The translations under genes were made by a program, and so were the position numbers. Of a stretch of DNA of 64,000 nucleotides, positions 1 through 8,256 are shown piece after piece (the stretch's first letter is position 1; each line of letters starts with the position of its first letter). The stretch lies in NCBI RefSeq assembly GCF_000717595.1, contig NZ_JNZO01000010.1, forward strand, positions 124,001-188,000, given 5' to 3'. This DNA comes from Streptomyces flavochromogenes. Its GTDB lineage: Bacteria > Actinomycetota > Actinomycetes > Streptomycetales > Streptomycetaceae. Below the pieces are notes generated by a model. That model worked only from the letters and a program-made list of their open reading frames with translations, made no database searches and was not told the origin of the DNA.

Positions 1-183
1 CACCGCCGGATAGAGGTACTGCTCCTCGGCGACCGAGTGCCGAACCAGCTCGATGGTGAGCTCGTCGATGAGATCGCGGAGCTCCTGCCCGGCACTGGTC
101 ATGGCCTGGATCCGGGCGAACATCTCCTCCACCTCCCGATGGTCGGCCATCAGCTCGTCGATCACGTTTCCGCCGTGTCCCAT
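1..183 (-). CDS. Hemerythrin HHE-domain protein (C-terminus outside window)
   Basis: This is the first 61 residues of a protein that runs off the left edge. The start ATG is preceded by a strong GGAGGAAAC ribosome site. The visible part begins MGHGGNVIDELMADHREVEE and continues to RHSVAEEQYLYP, which is the first half of a hemerythrin/HHE four-helix bundle: the H of DHREVEEMF and the H/E of RHSVAEEQ are expected di-iron ligands. Such proteins bind oxygen or react with peroxide or NO and are cytoplasmic. It shares a strand with the PHP, dehydrogenase and flavin-reductase genes upstream of it, which fits a redox-stress cluster. The domain call is firm; the exact role cannot be judged from a fragment. 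Confidence 0.85.
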   Translation of the reverse strand, partial: MGHGGNVIDELMADHREVEEMFARIQAMTSAGQELRDLIDELTIELVRHSVAEEQYLYPAV

Positions 184-344
184 GTTTCCTCCATGCGTTT
201 TCGTGCGGTGGTGGGGCCGGTCCGACCCGCCCCGATCGGTTCCCCGTACGGCCCGGAGGCGCCCGGCCGCACCGGGAGTCTCACCCGCTCGGAGGAGCCG
301 GCGGCCACGAGCCGGGACGGCGCGCGGAGCAGAAGGAGCGTGTT

Positions 345-1346
345 TCACTGCCGGTCGCTCCTGGCCGCCAGGAGGCGTCGGAGCGGCCAGGTAGTGATCA
401 GCCGGTCTGCTCCCAGGCCGATCCGGGCCGCGCGTGCGTACCCCGTGCTCTGCCAGCGCAGCTGTTCGGGGGCGTGGGCGTCGGTGTCCACGGCGAAGAG
501 GCAGCCCGCTGCGGCGGCCAGGGCGAGCAGGTCGTCCGGGGGGTCTCGCCGTTCGGGCCGGCAGTTGATCTCCACCGCGGTGCCGGCCTCCGCACACGCG
601 GCGAACACGGCTTCGGCGTCGAAGCGGGACTGGGGGCGCCCACGGCCGGTGATGATCCTTCCCGTGCAGTGCCCCAGGACGTCGACACGGGGGTTGCGCA
701 CCGCTGCCAGCATGCGGGCGGTCATCGGGCCGCGTTCCGAGCGGAGCTTGGAATGCACGGAAGCCACGACGAGGTCGAGTCGGCCGAGGAGGTCGTCGTC
801 CTGGTCGAGGGAGCCGTCGTCGAGGATGTCGCACTCGATGCCGGTGAGCAGCCGACAGTCCGGGCCGATTCTGGAGTTCACGGCGGCCACGGCCTCCAGT
901 TGGCTCCTCAGCCGCTCTGGGCTCAGTCCGTGGGCGATCGTGAGCCGTGGTGAGTGATCGGTCAGAACCGCCCACTGGTGGCCCAGGGCGCGGGCCGCGT
1001 CGGCCATGTCCTCGATCGGGCTGCCGCCGTCGGACCAGTCGGAGTGCAGGTGGCAGTCGCCGGTGCTCGCGGCCGCGAGGTCCCAGCCGGCCCGGGCGTC
1101 CGGGCCGGTCTCGTCCTGCAGACGGGCCAGGTAGTCCGGTACCGCGCCGGTCGACGCCTGGGAGATCACGTCGGCGGTGACCGGGCCCACCCCGCGGAGG
1201 TGAATGGCTCGGGCCGCGTCCACCGGGCCCGGTGGCAGGTCACGGACGGCGTCGGCCGCCGTGTGGAAGGCTCGCACCCGGTACGGGGACGCCCCACGCC
1301 ATTCGAGGAGGAAGGCGATTCGGCGCAGAGCCTCGTCCGGGGTCAT
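345..1346 (-). CDS. PHP-domain phosphoesterase with PolX-like N-terminal helical domain
   Basis: A 333-residue protein. Residues about 1-75 form a helix-hairpin-helix-like region (ARAIHLRGVGPVTADVI) as found before the PHP domain in family X DNA polymerases. Residues about 95-310 are a PHP metal-dependent phosphoesterase: HLHSDWSDG, LTDHS, GIECDIL, ASVHS, GHCTGR and DTDAHAP supply the His/Asp/Glu metal ligands. No nucleotidyltransferase palm is present, so it is a stand-alone PHP protein, not a polymerase. Its ATG overlaps the stop of the upstream dehydrogenase gene as ATGA, so the two are translationally coupled. It probably hydrolyses a phosphoester linked to DNA ends or nucleotides; the substrate is unknown. 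Confidence 0.85.
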   Translation of the reverse strand: MTPDEALRRIAFLLEWRGASPYRVRAFHTAADAVRDLPPGPVDAARAIHLRGVGPVTADVISQASTGAVPDYLARLQDETGPDARAGWDLAAASTGDCHLHSDWSDGGSPIEDMADAARALGHQWAVLTDHSPRLTIAHGLSPERLRSQLEAVAAVNSRIGPDCRLLTGIECDILDDGSLDQDDDLLGRLDLVVASVHSKLRSERGPMTARMLAAVRNPRVDVLGHCTGRIITGRGRPQSRFDAEAVFAACAEAGTAVEINCRPERRDPPDDLLALAAAAGCLFAVDTDAHAPEQLRWQSTGYARAARIGLGADRLITTWPLRRLLAARSDRQ

Positions 1347-2236
1347 GGCAGAGGGGTTCCGCCGGTGGCGTTGACGATCTCTCCGGTGATGTAGGAGGCC
1401 TGGTCGGAGGCGAGGAATACGAAGGCGGGTGCCATCTCCACCGGTTGCGCGGGCCTGCCCAGAGGGGACTGCTCGCCGAACGTCGTCGGGTCGGGCATCG
1501 TCGCCGGGATCAGGGGAGTCCAGACCGGACCCGGCGCAACGGCGTTGGCCCGGATACCGCGCTCGGCGAGCATCTGAGCGAGGTTGTGGGTGAAGGAGAT
1601 GATCGCGGACTTGGTCATGGCGTAGTCGAGGAGGTGCGGGCTGGGCTGGTAGCCCTGCACGGAGGCGGTGTTGATCACCGAGGCGCCGCGCGGCATGTGG
1701 GCCAGTGCGGCCTTGGTGAGCCAGAACATGCCGTACAGATTGGTCTTCATCACGCGGTCGAACTGCTCGGTGGTGATCGCCTCGATCCCGTCCGGCTGGG
1801 CCATCTGGTAGGCGGCGTTGTTGACGAGAAGGTCGATGCCGGCCAGCTCGCCCACCGTCTTGTCGACGAGGGCGGTGCACTCGTCTTCGTGCCGGATGTC
1901 GCAGGCGACGGCGACCGCCGTGCGGCCCGCGCCGCGGATCAGGCGGGCGGTCTCGTCGGCTTCGTCGCCCTCCTCGGGCAGGTAGGTGAAGACGACGTCG
2001 GCGCCCTCCCGTGCGAAGGCCAGGCAGACGGCCCGGCCGATCCCGGAGTCCCCTCCGGTGACCAGCGCCTTGCGGCCGCGCAGCAGCCCGTGGCCTTCGT
2101 ACGTGTCCTCGCCGTGGTCGGGGCGGGGATCCATGGCCTCGGTCGAGCCGGGGTGGTCCTGATCCTGCTCGGGAAACGGGGGCCGGGGGTGCATCCCCAC
2201 CGGATCGGTGAGGCGGGGGCGGTCGTGGGAGGGCAT
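1343..2236 (-). CDS. SDR family oxidoreductase, YdaD/general-stress type
   Basis: A 297-residue short-chain dehydrogenase. The first 50 residues are a polar, proline-rich arm (DPRPDHGEDTYEG) typical of the YdaD/YhdF general-stress subfamily. The Rossmann motif TGGDSGIG lies at about 60-67, NNAA at about 139-142, the catalytic Ser at about 192 and YAMTK at about 205-209. NAD(P)-dependent oxidation or reduction of an alcohol or sugar is expected; the substrate is not known. The chosen ATG starts the conserved N-terminal arm. The open frame extends further upstream, but only into a shadow of the neighbouring flavoprotein gene. It lies 35 bases after that gene and overlaps the PHP gene by four bases. 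Confidence 0.9.
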   Translation of the reverse strand: MPSHDRPRLTDPVGMHPRPPFPEQDQDHPGSTEAMDPRPDHGEDTYEGHGLLRGRKALVTGGDSGIGRAVCLAFAREGADVVFTYLPEEGDEADETARLIRGAGRTAVAVACDIRHEDECTALVDKTVGELAGIDLLVNNAAYQMAQPDGIEAITTEQFDRVMKTNLYGMFWLTKAALAHMPRGASVINTASVQGYQPSPHLLDYAMTKSAIISFTHNLAQMLAERGIRANAVAPGPVWTPLIPATMPDPTTFGEQSPLGRPAQPVEMAPAFVFLASDQASYITGEIVNATGGTPLP

Positions 2237-2271
2237 CGCGGGTTCCTTCCGGCACGGTCGGGGGAGATGTC

Positions 2272-2901
2272 TCAGGCAGAGGGCGGATAGGCGGCACCCT
2301 TGAGGCGACGCGCCAGGTGCGCGGTGTTGGCGGCCAGGGTCCTGGTCGTGGCCGCCGTCTGTTCGGGGGCCTTGTCGAGGTCCTGGTAGTCGGTGCCCTG
2401 CATGGCTTCGCCGACCCAGTAGGTCACCGCGTTCGGGGCCAGGGAGAAGCCGACGTCGTTGAGGCCCTGGAAGAGTTCGGCACTGACGTGGTGGGCGCCG
2501 TCCTCGTTGCCGACCACGCACACGGCTGCGGCCTTGCCGTAGGTGAGCATGCGGCCCTCCTCGTCGCTCTCGCCCAGTTCGGCGTTGAGACGTTCCAGGA
2601 CCCGCTGGGCGATGCTGGAGGGGTGGCCCAGCCAGATGGGCGTGGACAGGACCAGAATGTCGCAGCCCAGGATCGTGTCGCGGATCTCCGGCCAGGCGTC
2701 GCCGCCTCCCATGTCGACCTCGACGCCGGGTTCGACGTCGTGATCGGCGATGCGGATCACTTTCCCGGTGACACCGTGGTCGGCGAGGGCGGCCATGGTC
2801 TGCTCGGCGAGCAACTGCGAGCTGGACGGCTTCGGCGAGGGCGAGAGCGTACAGACCAGTGCGACGGCGCGCAGCGGCGTGGTTTCCGTGGTGGTACCCA
2901 T
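2272..2901 (-). CDS. NAD(P)H-dependent FMN reductase / flavodoxin-like protein
   Basis: A 209-residue flavodoxin-fold protein. LVCTLSPSPKPSSSQ near the N-terminus is the phosphate-binding loop for FMN. DILVLSTPIWLGHPSS at about 80-95 is the second flavin-contacting segment, and VVGNEDGAHH at about 129-138 the third, all characteristic of the NADPH-dependent FMN reductase family. The family reduces quinones, FMN or azo compounds in the cytoplasm. It is the first gene of the minus-strand stress cluster that continues with the dehydrogenase and PHP genes. The start ATG falls at the end of the open region and needs no alternative. Function beyond flavin-dependent reduction is inference. Confidence 0.87.
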   Translation of the reverse strand: MGTTTETTPLRAVALVCTLSPSPKPSSSQLLAEQTMAALADHGVTGKVIRIADHDVEPGVEVDMGGGDAWPEIRDTILGCDILVLSTPIWLGHPSSIAQRVLERLNAELGESDEEGRMLTYGKAAAVCVVGNEDGAHHVSAELFQGLNDVGFSLAPNAVTYWVGEAMQGTDYQDLDKAPEQTAATTRTLAANTAHLARRLKGAAYPPSA

Positions 2902-3175
2902 GTGGTTCGGCTACCCCGATGGTCCGGCCCTATCCCGACCCGTACGGGGAGCCCTCCGCCTCGCGGCGGTCGTGCAGGGCCTTGGTGGTCCTGGCCTGTG
3001 CCCGGGGCTGCAGCGACCCGGCGGACGACCTTGTCCTCGCCCGCGAAGAGCCCGTCTCGCCGACTGTCCTCAGAAGTGGATGTCGTCCGAGGACGCCGTC
3101 ATCCCCAGGTGAGGCTCCCTGCATGAGTGAGTGGGATCGCCCTGGTCGCCGCCGGTTCGGCCATCTTGGTGGGCA

Positions 3176-3685
3176 TCACGACCGCGTGCCGCCCTCGGCG
3201 GCTCCTGCGTGGGTCGCGATGGCCTTCGTTCGGCACGCGAGCAGGCTACGGAGCGCTTCTGACCCCGCTTCGTTGCGCATCTGCTCCTCGTGGACGAGGA
3301 GCCATCGCGCTCCCGCTTCGACCTCGGCCCACGCCAGTCGGCTGCGCCGGTTCTCGGCGCGTCTTACGTCACTGCGAAGAAAGCCCGCCCCTGCTGCGAA
3401 CCCTGCGGCCACGAGGGCCAGCAGTGCCGCTGGAACACGGGCATCTGGCGATGACAACCCAGCAGCGCCGGAAAGCGCGGCGAGCACCGCAGCGGGGAAA
3501 CCGAGCGCGACATCCATGAGGGACCAGAAACGGACGCGATGGTGGGCAGCGCGCTCCCGCCGTTCCGCTTCGGCCAGCACACGCTCGACCTCAGCCCGGT
3601 AGAGCGCCCTCTGGCCCTGCTTACTGCCCGAATGCCGCCTGTCGTCACCAGCCACCAGCCCATGATGGCCCAGGAATCCAGACAA
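3176..3685 (-). CDS. Two-helix membrane protein, SLATT-like
   Basis: About 169 residues if translation begins at the TTG used here. Later in-frame starts cannot be excluded and the first 30 residues look poorly conserved. A charged helix (YRAEVERVLAEAERRERAAH) leads into two hydrophobic segments at about 55-75 and 85-105, then a second basic helix (FLRSDVRRAENRRSRLAWAE) and a tail. A helical-arm/2TM/helical-arm layout is that of SLATT domains, predicted pore-forming effectors in nucleotide-signalled conflict systems. No SMODS or SLOG partner is beside it, so the family call is tentative. It could equally be an unrelated small membrane protein. Confidence 0.5.
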   Translation of the reverse strand: MSGFLGHHGLVAGDDRRHSGSKQGQRALYRAEVERVLAEAERRERAAHHRVRFWSLMDVALGFPAAVLAALSGAAGLSSPDARVPAALLALVAAGFAAGAGFLRSDVRRAENRRSRLAWAEVEAGARWLLVHEEQMRNEAGSEALRSLLACRTKAIATHAGAAEGGTRS

Positions 3686-4030
3686 TGATCACTCGAGCCG
3701 CACCCGTGCCGCCGGCCGGGGGCGGCAGGATCTCCGGCGTACGTCTCGGAGTGCGACCCCGCAGCATGTCGCCTGGCAGCACGTCGCCGGAATCGGCCGG
3801 CAGTGGACGCGCGGCCCTACCTTGCCCTGGGCCAGGGGCAGGAGACCGGGGCGGATACCGGCTGGCCCGGCAACGGCGATCCACGGCGACGTCCCGCCGA
3901 CCTCGACGGGGCCGCCAGGTGGCGTAAGCCGGCCGAGGGTGCGAGGCCGAGCGACCGGGCGCGTTCCGGCGAGCATCGTGCGGATCCCCGCCGGCGCGTC
4001 CGAGGGCTGTTCCCGGGGACCGGGTCGAGG
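3686..4030. other. Intergenic stretch without a supported gene
   Basis: Open frames cross this 345-base stretch on both strands, but their products are Arg/Pro/Gly-rich with no hydrophobic core or motif. They are the usual by-product of very high G+C. I see no repeat or clear terminator here. Confidence 0.5.
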
Positions 4031-4597
4031 TCACAGCAAGCGGTCCACCAGCCCGTCGACGTAGTCCGGGGTGAGCGGGACCATGCCGAACAGGACGCGG
4101 ATGTACATCGGGGCCAGGATGTGGTCCAGCACGTCGAGCGCGTCGGGTGCGGATTCACCGCGGTCGCGGGCGCGATCGAGCATGGACTGCAGTTGCCGGG
4201 TGCGTTCGGCGCGCAGGTCGGCGCCGGCCTGCAGGCCCTGCTGACCTCTGCTCGACAGGGCGACGGCCAGGTGCAGCACAGCCGGACCGTCGGATCCCGT
4301 GATCTCGCGGGCCACTTGGGCCGCGTACGTGCGCAGGTCGCCGGCCAGGCTCCCGGTGTCGGGCATCGGCGACTGGGCGTTGAGACGGGTGAGCGCCACG
4401 TCGGTGAGCAGTGTTTCCAGGCTGCCCCACCGGCGGTAGATGCTGCTGTCGGCCACACCCGCGCGGGCCGCGACCTCGCCGACGGTGAAGTGGCCGTAGC
4501 CGCGCTCAAGGATCAGGTCGGTGACGGCCTGGTGCACCTGCGCGACGACGCGGGCGCTGCGTCCGCCGGGCCGCCGGACTCGCTGTCCCTCATTCAT
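4031..4597 (-). CDS. TetR family transcriptional regulator
   Basis: A 188-residue repressor. The N-terminal helix-turn-helix reads FTVGEVAARAGVADSSIYRR at about 37-56, followed by the GSLETLL helix typical of TetR. The rest is an all-helical ligand domain with a LHLAVAL segment and a C-terminal dimer region, as in TetR_C families that sense small hydrophobic compounds. It is divergent from the exporter gene, 148 bases away, with an inverted repeat directly upstream of its start. The standard reading is that it represses itself and the exporter and is released by an exported drug. Confidence 0.92.
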   Translation of the reverse strand: MNEGQRVRRPGGRSARVVAQVHQAVTDLILERGYGHFTVGEVAARAGVADSSIYRRWGSLETLLTDVALTRLNAQSPMPDTGSLAGDLRTYAAQVAREITGSDGPAVLHLAVALSSRGQQGLQAGADLRAERTRQLQSMLDRARDRGESAPDALDVLDHILAPMYIRVLFGMVPLTPDYVDGLVDRLL

Positions 4598-4608
4598 GCC
4601 CCCACCTT

Positions 4609-4629
4609 AACGCAGTAACCACTTGCGTT
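4609..4629. promoter_or_regulatory. Probable TetR operator (AACGCA-N9-TGCGTT)
   Basis: Two perfect six-base arms, AACGCA and TGCGTT, flank nine bases just 11 bases upstream of the TetR start. A further TGCGTTA half-site lies at 4672-4678 on the exporter side. A divergent TetR/exporter spacer is where such an operator is expected. Binding itself is inference. Confidence 0.5.
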
Positions 4630-4745
4630 TGCATGTCGAGCCTCTCTACAGTCGCTAAAGCAGTCAGCGTCTGCGTTAGTGATCCAGGGTGGATCGTCGA
4701 CCGCGTCGACCGTGCCCAGCGCAACCGACAATCGAGGGGGGACCC

Positions 4746-6215
4746 ATGACCGCATCGCATGCGGCCGTAGCCAGTCGCCGGAACCGGGCCGTACCGCTCG
4801 CGGTGACCTGTCTGGGCCAGTTCATGGTTCTGCTCGACAACACGATCGTCGGAGCGGCGCTGCCCGATATGCAGCACCGGCTCCACACACAGCTGACCGG
4901 TCTGCAATGGATCGTCGACGCGTACGTGCTGCTGGTCGCCATGCTGCTGCTGTCCGGCGGTGTCTTCGCCGACCGGTTCGGCCGCAAGCGGGTGTACTTG
5001 ACCGGTGTGGTGGTGTTCACCGCCGCGTCGCTCCTGTGCAGCCTCGCGCCCTCACTCGGCTGGCTGGTCGCCGGCCGGGTGCTGCAGGGCATCGGGGCAG
5101 CGGCGCTGAGCCCTGCCTCGCTCGCCCTGCTCGTCGCCGCCCATCCCGTGCCGCAGGAACGGATCAAGGTGATCGGGCTGTGGGCCGGATTCAGCGGAAT
5201 CGGTCTGGCCGCGGGCCCCGTTGCCGGTGGCGTTCTGACGGATGCCTTCGGCTGGTCTGCCATCTTCCTGGTCAACCTGCCCATCGGAGTGGTCCTGCTG
5301 CTGGTCGGCCGGCGCCACCTCGCCGAGTCCCGCAATCCGAGCGCATCCGCGATCGACGTTCCCGGTACGGTGCTGTCCGTTCTGGCGGTGGGGGTACTGA
5401 CCTACGGTCTGATCGAGGGTGGTGCCCGCGGCTGGACCTCACCGGTCATCCTGGGCAGCTTCACCGCCGCGGCAATCCTCTTCGCCGCCTTCCTCTCCGT
5501 CGAAGCACGCCGCTCCACACCCATGCTGCCGCTGCGGCTGTTCCGGCAACGGCTGTTCGCCGTGTCCAACACCGCCATGGTCGTGGTCGGGTTCGCACTC
5601 ATGGGCTCGTCGTTCTTCTTCTCCCAGTTCTTCGTGTACGTCCAGGGCAGTTCGATCCTGAGCGCCGGCCTGCAGACCCTGCCGGTATCCCTCGCGATGG
5701 TGATCGTCAGCCCGTACGCGGGCCGGCTCGCCGCCCGGTACGGCTTCCGAGGCGTGGTCACCACCGGCCTGGCCCTGGCCGGAGGAGGGCTCGTGGCGCT
5801 GGGCATGGTGCACGCCGACACCGGTTACGAGAACGTGTGGTGGCGGCTGGGAGCCGTCGGCTGCGGTTTCGCTCTGACCCTGTCCCCGCTGACGGGAGCC
5901 GCGATCCAAGCGGTCGACCCGGAGGAGGGCGGCCTCGCGTCAGGCATCAGCAGCACCACTCGGCAGATCGGTGCGGTGCTCGGCGTGGCGGTGCTCGGAG
6001 CCGTCGTGCGCACCCGGCAAGCCGACGGAGCCTCGTTCGAGGCCGGCCTCGACAGCGCCTTCGTCGCGGCCGGCGTCATCACTCTGGCCACCGCCGTGTT
6101 CACCGGCCTGTGGCTGGCGAGGTCCCAACCCTCGCCAGGCTCCGCGGTGACGCAACGTTCCGACGATCCTGATGCGGTCACCACGCCGAACGGGGCTTCC
6201 GCGAAGAGCCGTTGA
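4746..6215 (+). CDS. MFS drug exporter, DHA2 (EmrB/QacA) type
   Basis: A 489-residue membrane protein with about 14 hydrophobic segments. FMVLLDNTIVGAALPDMQ at the end of helix 1 is the DHA2 motif D1. FADRFGRKRVY after helix 2 is the MFS loop motif. GLAAGPVAGGVL in helix 5 is antiporter motif C. The ATG chosen follows GAGGGGGGA by a good distance; an in-frame start 19 codons earlier lacks this. Proton-driven export of drugs from the cytoplasm is the family role. It stands opposite a TetR gene and 111 bases ahead of an acetyltransferase of the streptogramin-resistance type, so efflux and drug modification appear to be co-expressed. Confidence 0.93.
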   Translation: MTASHAAVASRRNRAVPLAVTCLGQFMVLLDNTIVGAALPDMQHRLHTQLTGLQWIVDAYVLLVAMLLLSGGVFADRFGRKRVYLTGVVVFTAASLLCSLAPSLGWLVAGRVLQGIGAAALSPASLALLVAAHPVPQERIKVIGLWAGFSGIGLAAGPVAGGVLTDAFGWSAIFLVNLPIGVVLLLVGRRHLAESRNPSASAIDVPGTVLSVLAVGVLTYGLIEGGARGWTSPVILGSFTAAAILFAAFLSVEARRSTPMLPLRLFRQRLFAVSNTAMVVVGFALMGSSFFFSQFFVYVQGSSILSAGLQTLPVSLAMVIVSPYAGRLAARYGFRGVVTTGLALAGGGLVALGMVHADTGYENVWWRLGAVGCGFALTLSPLTGAAIQAVDPEEGGLASGISSTTRQIGAVLGVAVLGAVVRTRQADGASFEAGLDSAFVAAGVITLATAVFTGLWLARSQPSPGSAVTQRSDDPDAVTTPNGASAKSR

Positions 6216-6326
6216 CCACGACAAGCGCCTCGGCTGGGAGGAGTTCCACAGGAAGCTCCTCCTGCGGGACACCAGCCATCACCCAGGACGACGTCCTGGA
6301 TCCACTCGAGAGGAACTGCTTCCACG

Positions 6327-6980
6327 ATGCCGCCCGTTCCCGCCGACCCCACCGTGCTCCACCCGATGCCCGAGCACCCGCGCGTGGTTCTGCTCAAGCC
6401 GCTGGTGAAATCGCCGCTGATCGAGGTCGGTGACTTCTCCTACTACGACGATCCCGACGACCCGACCGCGTTCGAGACGCGCAACGTCCTCTACCACTAC
6501 GGGCCCGAGCGGCTCGTCATCGGCAAGTACTGCGCGCTGGGGACGGGCACCCGGTTCCTCATGAACGGTGCCAACCACCGTATGGACGGCCCGTCCACCT
6601 TCCCGTTCCCCACCATGGGAGGCTCCTGGGCGGAGCACTTCGACCTGCTCACCGACCTGCCCGGTCGGGGCGACACGGTCGTCGGCAACGACGTGTGGTT
6701 CGGCCACGGCGCCACGGTCATGCCCGGTGTACGCATCGGGCACGGCGCGATCATCGCCGCCGGCGCCGTGGTCACCGCCGACGTCCCCGACTACGGCATC
6801 GCCGGCGGCAACCCCGCCCGGCTCATCCGCACCCGCTACGACGCCGCGGACATCGCCCGGCTCCTCGCCGTCGCCTGGTGGGACTGGCCCGTGCGGCACA
6901 TCACCAGGCACGTACGGACCATCATGGCGGGGACCGTCGCCGACCTGGAGGAGGCCGCCGCACAGATCGACCAGCCGTGA
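6327..6980 (+). CDS. CatB-related (Vat-like) O-acetyltransferase
   Basis: A 217-residue left-handed beta-helix enzyme of the xenobiotic acetyltransferase family (VatD, CatB). GKYCALGTGTRFLMNGANH carries the hexapeptide turns and the likely catalytic His at about 84. After the family loop (PFPTMGGSW) the repeats resume with VVGNDVWFGHGATVMPGVRI and GAIIAAGAVVTADVPDY. IAGGNPARLIRTRY is the conserved C-terminal signature. Acetyl-CoA is the donor; virginiamycin A, chloramphenicol or another hydroxyl compound could be the acceptor. It follows the exporter on the same strand, which supports a resistance role. Substrate cannot be read from sequence alone. Confidence 0.9.
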   Translation: MPPVPADPTVLHPMPEHPRVVLLKPLVKSPLIEVGDFSYYDDPDDPTAFETRNVLYHYGPERLVIGKYCALGTGTRFLMNGANHRMDGPSTFPFPTMGGSWAEHFDLLTDLPGRGDTVVGNDVWFGHGATVMPGVRIGHGAIIAAGAVVTADVPDYGIAGGNPARLIRTRYDAADIARLLAVAWWDWPVRHITRHVRTIMAGTVADLEEAAAQIDQP

Positions 6981-7019
6981 CACCGCGTCCCCGCCACATC
7001 GCCCGCACCCTCGTCCCAC

Positions 7020-7345
7020 TCCTGATGTGGGCCGGGCAAGTCCGTCCTGGACCGCCTCGCCGATGCGGCCCATGCGTTCCAGCAACCGGGCCTGGAGCTC
7101 CAGCGCCCCCTCGTCGCTGGAATCCCAAGGGGGCCTTCGCGAGGGCCCACCGCCCGGTCTCAGCGTATGGGGCGATCAGCTGCAGCACCTGCTCGTCGCG
7201 GCCCTGCCCTTCGGTGACCTCCACCAGCACCGATCGGATCCACCACCCCACGAGACGCGGCACGAGCAGATCGACAGCCACGTCAACACGGCCCGCTCTC
7301 ACGAGCGGCTCGGCTACGTCACGGCACACGTACTGCGAGGTACGG
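7020..7345 (-). pseudogene. Decayed Sel1/TPR-like repeat protein fragment
   Basis: Two pieces of one repeat family lie in different minus-strand frames. Around 7128-7341 the reading includes RAGRVDVAVDLL, LVEVTEGQGRDEQVLQLI and APYAETGRWALAKA. Around 7020-7110 another frame continues DEGALELQARLLERMGR and IGEAVQDGLARP. Both look like the GR-DEAL-LL-P-AE-G-W repeats common in large actinobacterial repeat proteins. There is no start or full-length frame, so this is a remnant with at least one frameshift. It abuts the DUF6338/CHAT operon on the opposite strand. Confidence 0.6.
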
Positions 7346-7456
7346 CCCTCTTGAGTGGCCGCCCCAACTGCCCTGACTCGTACAGTCGTTAGCGCTCGGA
7401 GGTGCAAGCCAGTAGCCTGATCGAACGAGTTCGTGAGACATGGGGAGGGGTGGCGA

Positions 7457-8107
7457 GTGCAGGCGCCTGCGACGGTCGTGCAGCTCGTTCTGCTCGTCCT
7501 ACTGGTGCTGCCCGGGGTCACCTATCAGTTCGTCCGGGAACGCCGCCGTGGGCCGGTGCCAGGTGAGCGTGATCTGGGTGAGCGGGTGCTGCGGGCGATC
7601 GTCGCGTCGATCGCGCTGGACGCCCTGTACGCCGTGGTGGCGGGGCCGGCGCTGGTTCGCCTGGCTCGAGGCACCGGCGGCGGCTGGGACGGCTTCGTGG
7701 AGCGGCCGCGAGTGGTCGGCTTCGTCGCCGTGGTGCTGTTCCTCGTCGTGCCGGCCGTGGCGGCGGCCACTGTTTCCCTGGTGGATCGGCGGCGGCGCAA
7801 GGCCCGGTTCCTGCGCACGCCCAGCGCCTGGGACCACGCGTTCCGCGACCGCGAACCGTGCTTCGTGCGCGTGCGGCTCAAGGACGGCAACTGGGCGGGC
7901 GGCTGGTACGGCGACCGGTCGTACGCCTCCTCGTACCCCCACCCGGCCGAGCTGTACCTGGAATCGGCGCGCATGATGGGCGCCGACGGGTCGCTCGGCG
8001 CGCGCGTGCAGGGGACAGCGGGCCTGCTGCTGCGGGCAGAAGACTTCGACGTGCTGGAGTTCGTCGAACCCGGAGAACCGGCGGCCGTGCCGGGGGAGGA
8101 GCGATAA
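7457..8107 (+). CDS. DUF6338 family membrane protein
   Basis: About 216 residues. The GTG chosen has GGGGAGGGG six to eight bases upstream; an in-frame GTG eight codons earlier does not. A first hydrophobic helix (VVQLVLLVLLVLPGVTYQF) is followed by basic VRERRRGPVPGERD, a second segment near residues 45-65 and a third at about 90-110. A soluble C-terminal half contains FVRVRLKDGNWAGGWYGD, a small beta-rich module. The layout matches actinobacterial DUF6338 proteins, whose role is unknown. Its stop overlaps the next start as TAATG, so it is coupled to the 48-residue gene and the CHAT protease. In that setting it may be a membrane partner or substrate of the protease; this is inference. Confidence 0.8.
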   Translation: MQAPATVVQLVLLVLLVLPGVTYQFVRERRRGPVPGERDLGERVLRAIVASIALDALYAVVAGPALVRLARGTGGGWDGFVERPRVVGFVAVVLFLVVPAVAAATVSLVDRRRRKARFLRTPSAWDHAFRDREPCFVRVRLKDGNWAGGWYGDRSYASSYPHPAELYLESARMMGADGSLGARVQGTAGLLLRAEDFDVLEFVEPGEPAAVPGEER

Positions 8108-8253
8108 TGGCGCACGAACCCGAGCTCTCGCCCGAAGAGGCGGCGCTGCTTGAGGAGGCCACGGAGCGCGGCTACACCCCGAAACGCACGGTCGCCGAAC
8201 CGGACGAGGCGCCCGGCGGCCCGGCCGGCACCTCGAACGCCAACGAGGACTGA
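8107..8253 (+). CDS. 48-residue acidic protein between DUF6338 and CHAT genes
   Basis: It starts with the ATG that shares an A with the upstream stop (TAATG) and ends three bases before the CHAT gene start. The product begins MAHEPELSPEEAALLEEATE and ends in a Gly/Ala/Asn-rich tail. It is strongly acidic with one predicted helix. No family is recognised. Its coding status is supported by the coupling on both sides and by a hydrophilic, low-Arg composition unlike the spurious frames nearby. It could be an adaptor, a regulator or a cleavage substrate for the protease. Confidence 0.7.
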   Translation: MAHEPELSPEEAALLEEATERGYTPKRTVAEPDEAPGGPAGTSNANED

Positions 8254-8256
8254 CTC

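Noticed and set aside
3645..4034. Minus-strand open frame of 129 residues
   Set aside because: Pro/Arg-rich, overlaps the membrane-protein start and lacks any domain or ribosome site.
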